64,000 nucleotides of DNA, from NCBI GenBank assembly GCA_964036045.1, contig OZ038381.1:104661367-104725366 (forward strand). The letters run 5' to 3'. This document shows, one piece after another, positions 20,231 to 31,227 of the stretch. A program made the position numbers and the translations under genes. Each line of letters begins with the position of its first letter. The first letter of the stretch is position 1. Source of the stretch: Eutreptiella sp. 'Long Island Sound 2002' (taxonomy: Eukaryota; Euglenozoa; Euglenophyceae; Eutreptiales; Eutreptiaceae). The notes under the pieces were generated by a model. The model had not been told where the DNA came from, did no database searches, and saw nothing but the letters and a program-made list of their open reading frames with translations.

Positions 20231-21405
20231 CTGAATTCATCCAACGACACTTGCAGGATCCATTCATGACAACCAGGAGTGGAGGCACCGGTGATGGGTT
20301 CCTTTGAGGCATAATTCTGGCGATCAGCTGCACATGCAGCATTGGAAGGGCAAACCCTGTGGGAGCCACAACTACCCACAGTTGAAGACTTCTGCAGTGC
20401 GGAATTACAGCCCCGCACGGGGCTGACAAATGTCTTTGGGGACGTCCAAACTCCAAAGCAACTTCTCCACAGAGAACCCGGGCAGCACTGCCCATCCGGA
20501 ATCACTGGCATTGATGAATGTCCTTCCAGCAGTGTGGCATGCCAAATCGGCGCAATGCCCGAATCACTGCATTGCCGATGACACGCACATGCGTTAGTAC
20601 ACACACACCCACACTGAAAACCTGTAGAGCATTCATTGCCATTTCCCTGTGTCGCTGCTGCACTTTTCGGCGCCTGTAGCCGCGAACTGTTGAGGAGGGA
20701 TAATAAAAAAATCGGGAGAGAGAATAACAGCGAGGCACAAACGTAATGCTGCGTGCGACAAACTGGGGTTGCCGCTGGCTTACGTGGCCGTGCCTGGTCA
20801 ACTGTATGTGTGGTCTTTTTGATGGCACCAACGTAAGGAATTTCCAGTCTGGATCGATCACTGTCGAGCTTATCCGGATGAACCGTCACGCACTCACGTG
20901 GCATGAGACATCCTGCCATTGGGCAAACCATCAACCCAAATGCCTTTAGAAACGGGTATCCAAATATCAGCTCATCAGATATTTCAGCACAGTAAATGAA
21001 AACTCGTGGGCACTGTACCCACTCGCCACCAAATTCACTGCAAATTGGCACAAGTACATCTGACCATGCCCCATATTTGCCCCCTTCCACCCTTCCTGAC
21101 GTAATTGTGGACAGAGACAGTGGCGTGCGCGCTGGTTCCAACACTCCTGCAGGAAAAAACTTCCTCGGTGCAGCAGCAAAAATCGTCGCCCCTGCATCAA
21201 CCAGGGCAGCTGGGGTTACCAAAACTCTCTCCGAAAAAGTGACCTTGATCTGCAGAATGAGTTCCACGTTCACATCAGGCCTAGTGCGGCCTGTTGCTCG
21301 CAAACGAGTCCTCTCCAGGACTCGATAAACTGGCGCCGGCATCTGAGGGCCAGCCACGCCTGGTACTTGGGAATTTACGGACATACCAGGGAGTGTCCGA
21401 CTCCC
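20209..21405 (-). CDS. Element 1 aspartic protease (retropepsin-like)
   Basis: Cleaves the element polyprotein. The active-site loop reads ALVDAGATIFAAA, with Ala replacing the usual Thr or Ser of DTG/DSG. The later flap and hydrophobic-Gly region is SDELIFGYPFLKAFGL. The frame is the same phase as the upstream gag frame, separated only by one TAA at 21406, so gag and protease could form one polyprotein by readthrough. After about 20700 this phase becomes Cys/Ser-rich with no recognisable domain. It ends just after the 13-G run that leads into the dUTPase phase. Confidence 0.75.
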   Translation of the reverse strand, partial: GSRTLPGMSVNSQVPGVAGPQMPAPVYRVLERTRLRATGRTRPDVNVELILQIKVTFSERVLVTPAALVDAGATIFAAAPRKFFPAGVLEPARTPLSLSTITSGRVEGGKYGAWSDVLVPICSEFGGEWVQCPRVFIYCAEISDELIFGYPFLKAFGLMVCPMAGCLMPRECVTVHPDKLDSDRSRLEIPYVGAIKKTTHTVDQARPRKPAATPVCRTQHYVCASLLFSLPIFLLSLLNSSRLQAPKSAAATQGNGNECSTGFQCGCVCTNACACHRQCSDSGIAPIWHATLLEGHSSMPVIPDGQCCPGSLWRSCFGVWTSPKTFVSPVRGCNSALQKSSTVGSCGSHRVCPSNAACAADRQNYASKEPITGASTPGCHEWILQVSLDEFSQGGGGS

Positions 21406-22449
21406 TTACTTACTGGTACCCCGTCCTTTCGGTTCAGGTTTCAGTTCTGGATGAAGAGTCCAGCACTCCTTCTCCGCATGTCCTTGTATACCACAGTGAC
21501 TACATTTGTCCTTGTGTGTCTGGTTCCCCTTTTCTGCCTGTTTGCCCTTTCGCCGTCCCCCATCCTTTTCTTTCTGGGACGGTCTCTCCTTACACCTCAC
21601 TCCCTTCGGATGAGGGGGGCCTCCACACCACAAGCACTTACCTGCCTTCAGGCGTCCTTGCACCGTCTGCTGGGCCAACTTTTTTTTCTTGACACCCTCG
21701 GCCAGCCACTTGGGCCAGTTTGAAGCGCTGTCAGCCCAACAGGATTCCAGTCTATGTGGTCCCTTGCACTTAGGACATACAATTGAGGACGGCGGGGCAG
21801 AACCAGCCCTGGGTTTACCATCATGCAGACCTCTGACCTGTCTATCCGCATAACGTCCCCGTATGGCCTCCGCCCTGTGCTGAGTGAGCAATTCAGGCAC
21901 GAGCCACTTATTACACTCCTCATAGGTGAATTCACGCAGGGCTTCCACATCAGCTTCCAGGAGTTCCTGAATTAAGTCACTAAAAAACCCACTCCTGGTT
22001 AATGCCCTCATGAAAATCTTCTTGGCATGGGCAGCCGTGACCTCCCCCACCCTCTGCAAAAGCACACGCCACTGCAAATACCATTTGCGATATGACCTGT
22101 AATTTCCTGCAGGGGGGGTGTGGTCCTCCCACTCATCTTCAACGACATTGTCATCAGCACATTCACGTGCCTCATCCAATAACTCCTCATGCATGTCCTC
22201 ATATGTCCATTTCAGTTCATACATAAGTTCGAGATACAATTCAGCATATTCATCGGGAAGAGAAGTCAAAAAAGTGAGAGCCTTGAGTTCGGGGCTCAAT
22301 ATCTTTCCCCAATAACCCAAAAAAAATTCCCATTGGCGCAAGTACCCACGCAGCGTTTTCCAGCTGCCATCCCAGTGTGGGCGCTTAACAAAGCGCTTCA
22401 CATCACGTTTGGTGTCCTCGTCCATGATCTTGAAATCAACGTCCTCCAA
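21406..22449 (-). CDS. Element 1 Gag, capsid-like part with CCHC zinc knuckle
   Basis: Forms the virus-like particle and binds element RNA. Capsid-like helical sequence includes WKTLRGYLRQWEFFLGYWG and FTYEECNKWLVPELLTQHR. Near the C-terminus a CCHC knuckle reads CSHCGIQGHAEKECW, with a second partial Cys cluster before it (CLWCGGPPHPKGVRCKE). The frame closes at a TAA (21406), beyond which the same phase continues into the protease. The upstream coiled-coil part is in another phase and overlaps by about 50 nt, with the join near 22480. Confidence 0.8.
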   Translation of the reverse strand: MEDVDFKIMDEDTKRDVKRFVKRPHWDGSWKTLRGYLRQWEFFLGYWGKILSPELKALTFLTSLPDEYAELYLELMYELKWTYEDMHEELLDEARECADDNVVEDEWEDHTPPAGNYRSYRKWYLQWRVLLQRVGEVTAAHAKKIFMRALTRSGFFSDLIQELLEADVEALREFTYEECNKWLVPELLTQHRAEAIRGRYADRQVRGLHDGKPRAGSAPPSSIVCPKCKGPHRLESCWADSASNWPKWLAEGVKKKKLAQQTVQGRLKAGKCLWCGGPPHPKGVRCKERPSQKEKDGGRRKGKQAEKGNQTHKDKCSHCGIQGHAEKECWTLHPELKPEPKGRGTSK

Positions 22450-24734
22450 CTCCCGGAGAGCAAACCACGAATTCTACTCACCCTCCCTCTCTCGGCCCCT
22501 TCACTGGGATGGGATCGTAATTCACCCTCTAGGTGTTTAAAAAACTCATGCAGTTTAACACCCGCACGCGCAGAGCCCTCAGGTGTTGGGGTGTGGGTTC
22601 GTTCCGCTGGTGTGTCACTCATGCTGGTGCTTGCCATGCCCGACAATTTTTCTATAGGCGTTCCACCCACCAATGCACTCAGTGTACTATGTACCTCATG
22701 CTCGTCATCCCGGGTCTTACCAGGCTTCCCGAGGGTGGAAGGGTTCTCCAATTTTATCCCTTCACTCACTGAATGCGAATACGGTGTATGCACACACAAT
22801 GTCGTACCTCTTGTACTGGCCGTACCTGGCTTTACTTCTTCTGTGGGATCATCGCCCGTGAGGTTTTCAGCCGTCAGCTCGGCAATCGCAAGCTGTATGG
22901 GCGAAAGAGAGTCCTCAACGAATGACCGCAAAACGGCCATAGTAACGGGCGAATCACGGACAAAAGACTCACCACAATTCAACCGTTGAGACGTGTGTGT
23001 ATTCCTCCCATATGTGCGCAATGCATTGATTTGTTCCCAAACCTCATGAGAGAAATGTTTGAATGAGCGTTCCAAGCGGAAAACTTCACCCTTCAACGCT
23101 TGTAATGCCAACTGTGGTAAAGAATCTAATTCTTGATCGGATTCCTCTCCCGCATTAAAGTTCAACCGGCGTTCTACGCTCTTGTCTTCCAATGATTGAA
23201 CCCGCAAGCAAAGAGTCGTTAGCCTATCAACAAATGAGTCTACACCCGCCACCTTGGTTGCGAGTGAGTTTACCTGTTTTCGCAACGACTCAATTTGAGC
23301 CTCATCCTGCATATCACGAGAGGGATTTGCAAATGATGTACCTCGGGCCGAGGCATCACACCTCGCTCTTTGATCATCACCCGCTGGTTCTCCACTCCCG
23401 GCTCTCGAATTTTTCGTTGATTTAGCTTCGTACTCCTTGCTCTTCGACTCTACCAATTCAAGTCGAAAAGTGTCGAGACGAGCTTCCACAACGTCGAGAG
23501 TACAACAATGAGCTATTACCTTATCCACACGTGACAAGCGGTCATTAATTCTATCGAGTTGCAACGCAATCGAATTTGAATCACGACCCTGCTCCCAAGA
23601 AGCAGAAATAGGGGAGGACCGAAGTTTGGAAATGGAATCTTGCATCTCCCGAACTTGCCTCTCCAATGCTCTTCTATGTTGCTCTTCCTCACTGCAAGAA
23701 TAATTGACAAATTGTTTGATGTCATGAATACTCGAGTCCAAACGCTCATCGGATGCACATACTTTCACCAATCCCTCAAGTTCAGATACTCGGTCCATGA
23801 CACCATCCCATTTTTTTGATTCTTCTCGTTTGAATTCATTAATGCGCTTATCAACCTCTAAAGCAAGAAGATGAGATAAATTGGGCGTTGGTTGAGGACA
23901 TTTAAACTCGTCCCGAATCCGCCCCATTTCGGTCGTGAAATGTCGATGATACTCCTCAAGAGTGGACCGAAATTGCTTGCGAACCGATTGCAAGGCGGTG
24001 TCTAGTTCATTAAAAAATTAAGAAATCCTACGTTCCATTACACTCAATCGGTCGGCAAGTTCATCATGCCTAGATTGCAAAGTATGAATGGAAGAACGAA
24101 TTATATATTTTTTTTGATAATTCTCAATCTCAACATTCACCACCTTGTTCAATGGTTCTCCAAACACCCCAACTTGGTGACTCAATGTCCCAACCTCACC
24201 TTGTAAGGCATTAAAGCGACCATGCAACCGAGATTATAAATCACTAAAATGGCGAAATTCTTGGTGCAAATCTTCCACTTCGGACCTCACCTTCAAGGAA
24301 TGTTTGAAAGTGTTCTCAATGTGAGTACTCAATTGTATAGCAAATGCACCAAGACGATCACCCTCACGCACAACAACTTGCATTCGTCCCTCAATGTTGA
24401 GTAAATATTGATCCACGTTCACATTAAAAGAAACAACATCAGACATGAGTTGTCCTAAGACATGAACACGTTCCTCAATTTCCTCAATGCGAGGGTCTTC
24501 ATCAATAGTTCTACTCGCACGAAGGATCTCAAATGCTGCCCCATCGGGTCGGACCATCCGAATTCTCTCCACTCGCTCAGATCCAAATACAAAACCTTCA
24601 TGTTGAAAGTCGGGCTGTCTGAACCTTGGTTCTCTACTCGGAGATTCCGACTTTAGGAGCGCATTTATGCCCACTAATTGTCCTTCGTGACGAGGATCAT
24701 GACGAAATTCGATGGACTTCCTCTCCATTTGCAA
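22398..24734 (-). CDS. Element 1 Gag, N-terminal coiled-coil part (two in-frame TAA)
   Basis: A single minus-strand phase runs from the ATG at 24734 to 22398 and is rich in Glu, Arg, Leu and Gln with heptad-like patterns (DRLSRVDKVIAHC; LHQEFRHFSDL). The likely role is Gag multimerisation. Two TAA codons at 24234 and 24018 interrupt an otherwise continuous phase of about 780 codons. Both could come from CAA by one change. The last 60 codons are Pro/Ser/Thr-rich and lead to the phase change into the capsid part. No known domain is recognised. Since the LTRs are nearly identical, the stops are recent or are read as sense. Confidence 0.7.
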
Positions 24735-24896
24735 TGTTGTACGTGGCCTAACGGACGATCACTAAATCGATGAGCTCGACGACGAATATCTACCAATGCG
24801 ATAAAGACGTCCACAAATCAAAAAATGTTGTTCCCTATGTCGACTGACCCTGAATCTTGGAAATCCTGATTGGAACGGGAATTCTGTTCAGTCGCG
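24735..24896 (-). other. Element 1 5' leader
   Basis: Short untranslated stretch between the primer-binding site and the gag ATG at 24734. Nothing else is seen. Confidence 0.6.
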
Positions 24897-24921
24897 CAGG
24901 ATCGAAACCAGTCTGCTACCA
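24897..24921 (-). promoter_or_regulatory. Element 1 primer-binding site, initiator tRNA-Met-like
   Basis: The minus strand reads TGGTAGCAGACTGGTTTCGA and continues TCCTG. It matches the 3' acceptor end and also the T-arm region of plant-type initiator tRNA-Met (…GGATCGAAACC…CTGCTACCA), with a small gap in between. It starts eight bases from the 224-bp LTR end, or two if the LTR is 230 bp. Confidence 0.8.
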
Positions 24922-24929
24922 TGCAGGAC

Positions 24930-25153
24930 TGTCCTTAGCATCGGCAGCGCAACAAAGCCATCGTGAATGTCATAGAAGGGGCCTGTTGAAGACAGTAAAC
25001 GTCCAACATGAAATCCTGCATCAAATCAACAAATACACAACAATCGGAGACTATTCGGCGATACACAAATACAAGCGCCTTAACCTCCCTAGGAATATAC
25101 ATGTGTGCACTGCACCGGTGCACTGTACTGCACCTGTGGTCTGATCTGCTGCA
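24930..25153 (-). repeat. Element 1, 5' LTR
   Basis: Direct partner of 10361-10584, with the same TG...CA ends. The transcription start and any TATA signal are not clear; ATGTATATTCC near its start is a weak candidate. Confidence 0.9.
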
Positions 25154-25781
25154 GGAGGTTGCGGCGCGGGAGCGCAGAGTGCGGGTGGAGGAGGAGGCGA
25201 TGGACCGGGGGGCCCACAGGGTCCTCCCGGATCCGGAAGGGGACACCCCCTCCACGGATGTGGAGGGGCGGTCGCCGTCAGGGAAAAGGGCCAGGGAGGA
25301 GGAAGAGGAGGCGGGGCAGGAGAGGGGGAAGCGGCGCAGGGGGGAGAAGCGGGGGGCAGGGGAGGCGGAGGGGGCGCCGCGGCCGGCCGGCCCCAGCCCA
25401 GAGCCGACGCCGACGGACTCTGACTCGGAGTCGCCACCACCGCGGCAGTATGCGCCGCCACCGGTGCGGAGGGGACCCGGGACGGTCGCGGGGTGGACAG
25501 CGGGGGAAGTGGCGGAGCTGGTCCGCTACGTGAAATGGGGGGGGAAGACGAGGGGAAGCCGGGAGAAGAGGGGTAGCTGCCCCTTCAGCGACCTGGTCAG
25601 CAGGGCAGAGAGGCCTAGGGAAAGGGGGCCAGAGATGGATGAGGGGCGGTTGAGGAGGATGCTGGGAGAGGCGCTCCCGGGGGTGAGCCTGGACTGTCCC
25701 CAGGAGAAGGGGAGGAAGCCCAGGGTTCAGAAGCTGCGGGAGCTGTTGCAGCGGGAGCGGTGGTACGGGGGCGACGCGTAG
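25154..25781 (+). pseudogene. G-rich coding region of element B, second part
   Basis: The frame is open straight from the LTR junction and resumes the charged helical sequence cut at 10354 (EVAARERRVRVEEEAMDRG). It goes on to a nuclear-localisation-like basic/acidic stretch (SGKRAREEEEEAGQERGKRR) and an acidic Ser/Asp segment (TPTDSDSESPPP). It ends in a compact C-terminal domain (GWTAGEVAELVRYVKWG … LRRMLGEALPGVSL … KLRELLQRERW). That domain resembles the end of the ORF at 3079-4310. The stop at 25779 is followed by non-coding sequence. The function is unknown; the element is presumably mobilised by another element's enzymes. Confidence 0.5.
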
Positions 25782-26508
25782 GACTGGGCAGGAGCAGGGC
25801 CAGGAAGCGCCAGGGGCCGGGGGCCAAGGGCGTGCGGGGGGACGGGCAGACGGGATGCGAGGAGAGATGCAGGGGAGGCGGACGCGGGGGGTCCGCGAAG
25901 GTGGAGGAGGGTGAGGGGGGGATGTGACGGACACGAGGAGAGGAGGAAGGGAGCGGAGAGGCGCAGGTACGCAGGGAAGGGTAGGGACACGGCTGACGGT
26001 AGAGGGGGATGTGGTGATGGCGGACACGGACGAGAACCCTAAGCGGAGGGCACAGGGCCAGCGGCGGGGGAGAGAGGAGATGGAGTGGCGGAGTACAGAG
26101 GCGCAGGCGGGTGGGGAAGGAGCCCCGAGGCAGCGGGACGCGGGACGTATCGTGGGTACAGCGAGCAGTGTGGGGCAGAACGAGAAGCCTGACGGGATGC
26201 AGTAGTGGAAAGGGGTACTGTACTGGAGCAGAGCACAAGGTCGTGACCAACGAGAACAGCCGGAGAGGGCGTGGAGCGGCGCTGTGCCCTTCGGGTGAAG
26301 CACGGTGCCAGGGCTCTGCCTTGCAGGAGTGGCGAATGGGCAGACGAATCCAAAAGTCGGAAAAGCTTGTACCAGGGTCTTGGCTGATGGTGCTCGGAAC
26401 GCATTCTCGGAGAGATTGCTGGGAAGGGCAGGTGGCAACGCTGGTGTACTCAAGTCCAATTCTGCGGAGCCACGTCTCCGTGGCGCCCCTGTGGACTGAC
26501 AGCTGGAG
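25782..26508 (+). other. Non-coding 3' region of element B
   Basis: G-rich then mixed sequence between the end of the element B ORF and LTR-like copy 2. No gene, tRNA or strong polypurine tract is visible next to 26509. Confidence 0.4.
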
Positions 26509-28208
26509 TGTGTGGGCTATCCTCCAACATGCTACATGGCGACAAAGCTCTCTGTATGGGAAGATGGTGCTGCATTGAAACCATTGGACTTACGCGTGCC
26601 CTGCTCTGAGGGGTGGGCCACGGCCGACCCGGAATGCGCCAGGCCTTGGTGGCTGTCGGCTCCATGGAACAACTGCGAGGTAGTGCAACAAAGTGTGAAC
26701 CCTTGGTGACCAGGCCGGGTCAAGCCCCCGACTGGGGGCTCTGGTCCGATTGGAAGAGCTCCGTACCGAATCGCTGCAGCTGGTCTATGCGGCTAGACTC
26801 CACAGTGCAAATGCAGCGAAGGGAATTCGACAAGCGTCTCACTGTCGTTCTCTCTGTGTTCCTTCGGAAGATGCGGTGGCTCATGGTGCATAGGAATCCA
26901 ACAGCCAGCGTCATGCCAGTCCTCGGGCAGGGCCACAGTCCAGTCCGCAGATACACCCCGCCCCCCCCCCACACAGGGCACATGGCAATTAGGATGAGGT
27001 GAGAGACAGGGACCGAGGGGACACTAGGGTGGGAGAGACACCAGGGAAAAGGGTAGGGACGACAGAGAGGGGCAGGGGTAGAGCACGCGGGTGGCACACA
27101 CGAGTGACAGCGCGGCTCAGACAGAGAGGGCAGACGAACAGGCAGGGTCGGCCGAGAGACGGAGAATGGGAGGGGAGACGGGTGAGTGAGGGGGCACAGG
27201 GCGGCGAGACAGGGGTAGCACGGAGAAGAGCAGGGGGTACACGCAGGGCGCGCGGGAGCAGCAGAGAGCGCGACCACGGGGACACCAAAAAATAAAAAAA
27301 GAAAACAACAGAAAAGGCGGACATGACACCCAGGAAGGACACGTAGAAGAGGCAGGGCGCGGGAGGTGGGGGGAACAGGAAGCCAACAGAGGCGCAAAGG
27401 AACACAATATCTCTCACAGAGAAACACCATGCCGATGACCCGCATAGAGCCGCACCGGCCGCCCCACCCGACCATCAGGGAACTGATGGAGGGGCGGCTG
27501 GCGGGGGAGGACGATGGGGGGGTCCCCCGAAGGGGTATCTGGGGAGGCCGCCCAAGTCGGCCTACAGGTCGGAAGACAGGGCGGAGGCCCTGAGGCGCGT
27601 GAAAGCGCGCGAGATACAGCCATGGCGCGGGGACGACCAGCGGCGAGCACACGGAGCAGGAGAACGACAGTAAGAGGGCGGGCAGGAGACAGAGGGGAGG
27701 GGAGAGTGGAGAGGAGAGAAAGATGATTAACTTCAACGAAGGCATAAAAGGCTCGGACGCGAGGGAGGGGCGCCCACCTGGCTTGGCCGGGGACCGCCAA
27801 GAACCGCGCCACAGGATGGCGATGAGACTGGACGTGAGCACTGAACGGAGCCGAGACAGATGGCGGTGCAGTGTTGTTGTGCGTGCATGCAGGGAGGGGG
27901 GAACCACGCGGCAGACAGCACGGCGAAAAAGATAAACCCAAACAACACCCCACAGCGCCACAGGAGGGCGTGCGGCACAAAGCGAGCGGGCAGCGGGGGA
28001 ATGGGACGGAGCAAAAAGGGCAGACAAGGGACCGCGGGTGGCGCAGAAAAAAAAACATAGCCGCGAAGAACAGTACCAACAGCGACAGGTGACCACGTGG
28101 GGGAAAGGCAAGGGTAACGGGGGGCACGGGGGCCACAAAGAGGGACCCACGACAGGTCCAGAAGGGAACACACAACGCAAGCGGAAGGGGGCGGGAAGGG
28201 GGCGACCA

Positions 28209-28775
28209 GTGCTAGGCTCACGAACCGGACACGGGAAGGCAGCGGACCCGGTCGGCCCGCGCTAGAGGGTTGCAGACGGCCCCAAAAAAAAAACGGATTG
28301 CAGGGAAAAGGGGACGGGACAGAAAAGGGCGTGTGGCTAAAGCCACACGACGGCCCCAGGGGACTAGGACGGCATGGGAGGCGGCACAAGAGTAAGGGGC
28401 GGGGGCGGGAGGGGAGCGACCCGTGCTAGGCGCACGAAACGGTCCCCGGATGGATGAGGATCCAGTGGGCCCGCACCACAGGGTTGCTGGCGGCCCGTTG
28501 GGGTATAAACACGGGATGAGGGATGGGATGGGGCCGCACAACAGCCCAGGGGAAGAGGCCGGGGCCGCGGCACAGGGGAAAGGGGCGGGGGCGGGAAGGG
28601 AGGGACCCGTGCTAGGCGCACGAAACGGTCCCCGGATGGAAGACGATCCAGTGGGCCCCCACCACAGGGTTGCTTGCCGCAGGGTGGGGTCTAAACACGG
28701 GATGATTGTAAAAAGGGACGGGACAGAGAAGGGCGTGTGGCTAGGGCCGCACAACAGCCCGGCGGGGTAGGGAGT
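28209..28775 (+). repeat. Triplicated ~190-bp block inside LTR-like copy 2
   Basis: Blocks start at 28209, 28423 and 28609 and correspond one to one with 6338, 6550 and 6736. Confidence 0.6.
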
Positions 28776-29956
28776 CCACGGGACACTGGGAATGGGCCGG
28801 TGCCGGGATGTGGTATAGGGGAATGGGACATGGGATGGGAAGCAAGACCGAAAGCGCCAAGCAACAGCCCCGTGGGATTGGGAAACCAGTAGCCATGGAG
28901 TGGTGAACCATGGGCCAACCATGGGGATCCTGACCACGGGAAGTCGGGAAAATGCCGTGAACTCCGGGACGGCCGTGAGGTGTCCGCAGGAATGAGGGTT
29001 GACCTTGAGATCCCCGGGTCAATGGCCTGAGTACACGTAGGTTCACGCGTGAGCGGGACTAGGGGGAACGTGGAAGGGGTCGCCCCCTGGCCTCCAGCCG
29101 TGGATGGACGACACCCAAGTGCATCCGGGAGCCAAGTGGGTACTCCAACCCGTGAGGGATGGGGAGTGGTGGAATGTGGTTGACAGAGAGAAATGCTCCG
29201 CTGTCGGCGAGGGCTATCCACAGGAAACCCGCCTGCAGGCGCCCAAAAGGCTGTGCTAGGGGGGGAAGGCCGGAGGATCCTTCAATGGGTGACCGGAAGG
29301 AGCTGAAACCGTGAGGGCAGCGACTGAAGGGAACCTACCGCCGGTCATGCCCCAAGGGAACCTGGTTGAAGTTCTCGGCCGTGAGGTGAGACAGGGGTCA
29401 CCAGGGAAACTGATGGTGGAGAGCTCTCCTTCCCGCCAGAGGCGGCCACCATGTAAAACAAACAAGGGGATGTCAGATGAGGCTGCGGACGCTGCCGCCC
29501 TTACTTACTTACTTACTCAGTCCGAGCCATGGAAGCAACTGATGACAGGCGTGCTGGCACAGAGCCCAGGAGGGGGTCGCCTGCCAAGCAGCGGGGCCCC
29601 GCAACTCGAGCCACAGGGATGAGGAGGTCGTACCGTAGACTCGCGGGAGCAATACCCCCTGTGGTTAGAGATACTCCATACAGCTGGGCAGCTCCCAGAG
29701 CTGCCGCCTACAGGAGGGGGCATGTGACTCTACCCACGGACACATGTGTGCACACCCTCCCAGCCGGGACACCTGGACCGGGTGGCCGCGACACTGCCTT
29801 CCCAAGCACCTGCGGGAGCGGCTTAAGAGGCACCTGACCTAGGGCAGTGGGAGGGACAGGACGTCCCCTTGGTAAGACCTTCTTCCTGCATTGTCAAAGG
29901 AGGCATCCCGAGCTCCCGGAGATACCTACCTAGCTACCTCATGGTTCTCCCTAACG

Positions 29957-30751
29957 TTAGTTGGGCCTTAGCAAACCACCATATGTGACCCTAAGTGCTG
30001 GTGCATCAAGATAACTGACCGGCGGCTGCCAAAGTTGCCCCAAAAAACAGCCATATTTGCCCTATTTAACTTGTTGTTCTCGCATAGGCAGATTTAGGCG
30101 AGGCATCATTAGATTTCAAATTGCTCAACCTTGCTGCTAAGGTTAGTTTGGCCTTGGCAGAACACCATATGTGACCCTGAATCCTCTTGCATCAACACAT
30201 GTCAACGGCAGGTACCAAAAGTGCCTCAAAGCAGCCATATTTGCCCTGTTTGACCTCTTTTTCTAGTATAAGTAGATTGGGGGGAAGTGTCATGAGATTT
30301 CAAAGGGCTGAACTTGTTCCCATGGTTACTGGGTCCCTGGCAAACAACCATTTGTGATCCTAAAAGCTCTTGGCTCAAGATAAATGAATAGATGGAGCCA
30401 AAATTGCCTCAAAACAGCCATATTTGCAGTATGTAATGCGCAATTCTCGTATAAGTAGATTTAGCGGAGGTATCTTGAGATTTCAAATTGCTCAACCTTC
30501 TTCCCAAGGTTAGTTCGGCTTTGGCAAACCACCACATGTGATGCTAAACGCTCTTGGCTCATCATAAATGAATGGTTGGTGCCAAAACCGCCTCCAAACA
30601 GCCATATTTGCCCTTTTTCACGCGTAATTCTAGTATAGGTAGATTCAGGGGAGATGTCATGAGATTTCCAGTTGCTAAACATCGTCACCATCATGCTGTC
30701 TACTCAAGACAAATGATCAGGGGATGCTAAAATTGCCACAAATCAGCCACA
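29957..30751 (+). repeat. ~184-bp satellite at the end of LTR-like copy 2
   Basis: Same array as 8084-8917, unit for unit, with part of the final unit deleted. Confidence 0.75.
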
Positions 30752-31227
30752 TTTGCAATCAAAAATTTTTGACATAATTGAGGCAGTTTGAGAACATTGC
30801 CTGGCTTCGTGTCTGTGCTGCCATTGCTTCATTGCCCACATGCGACTCATGTCATGTTGATATTTCATGCCGGTTCAAATGTGATTGCTGCCCATGTCTG
30901 GTGTCTCGTTATGGGAAGATGAAATATCACTCACACAAGACACAACACACACCACAGGCACCCAGTGGAAAGTACTAATGGGCCGACCTCCTCTTCCATG
31001 GCACAAGCTGTCGGAGAAATCAAAGAGGATATTGCAAAGCAAAAAGCGTGCATTGCAACTCGCGTTGGATGGCAATCCAAAGAGCCGGCTTAGGCAAACC
31101 CTAACCCCAACCCGGATAGCTGGTAGGCACAGGGCAAAAAAAAAAAGAGACGGCTTAGGCAATGTCCTAGGAAACCATTGATGGCACGCCTAAGGGCCTT
31201 CTGAGATGCTGACTCCCTCTTTTTCTG
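30752..31227. other. Unique-looking sequence, no confident gene
   Basis: AT-richer stretch between LTR-like copy 2 and the next satellite. A 98-codon plus-strand frame at 30885-31181 ends in a Lys/Arg-rich part, but it has no recognised domain and could be chance. Confidence 0.3.

Larger units (their letters stand above)
10361..25153 (-). mobile_element. Element 1: young Ty3/gypsy retrotransposon with dUTPase and chromodomain
   Basis: Two 224-bp direct repeats differing at only about three positions bound this minus-strand element, with a polypurine tract inside the left repeat and an initiator-Met-like primer site inside the right one. Read on the minus strand, the order is gag, CCHC, retropepsin, dUTPase, a DLFAS-type domain, RT, RNase H, integrase and chromodomain. 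Without the 4.1-kb nested element it is about 10.7 kb. It interrupts the coding region of element B; CAGGA occurs at 10355-10359 and 25152-25156 and may be the target duplication. Low LTR divergence indicates a recent insertion. Confidence 0.9.
26509..30751 (+). repeat. 4.24-kb LTR-like direct repeat, copy 2
   Basis: Partner of 4641-8917 with the same TGTGTGGGC start and CAGCCACA end. Differences include scattered substitutions, short indels that break the composition-driven minus-strand frames, and a loss of about 40 bp in the last satellite unit (near 30685). It carries the same triplication and satellite. Confidence 0.65.

Noticed and set aside
4641-30751. Target duplication for the 4.3-kb repeats
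   Set aside because: CAAAG before copy 1 and TTTGC after copy 2 are not direct repeats, so no duplication is claimed.
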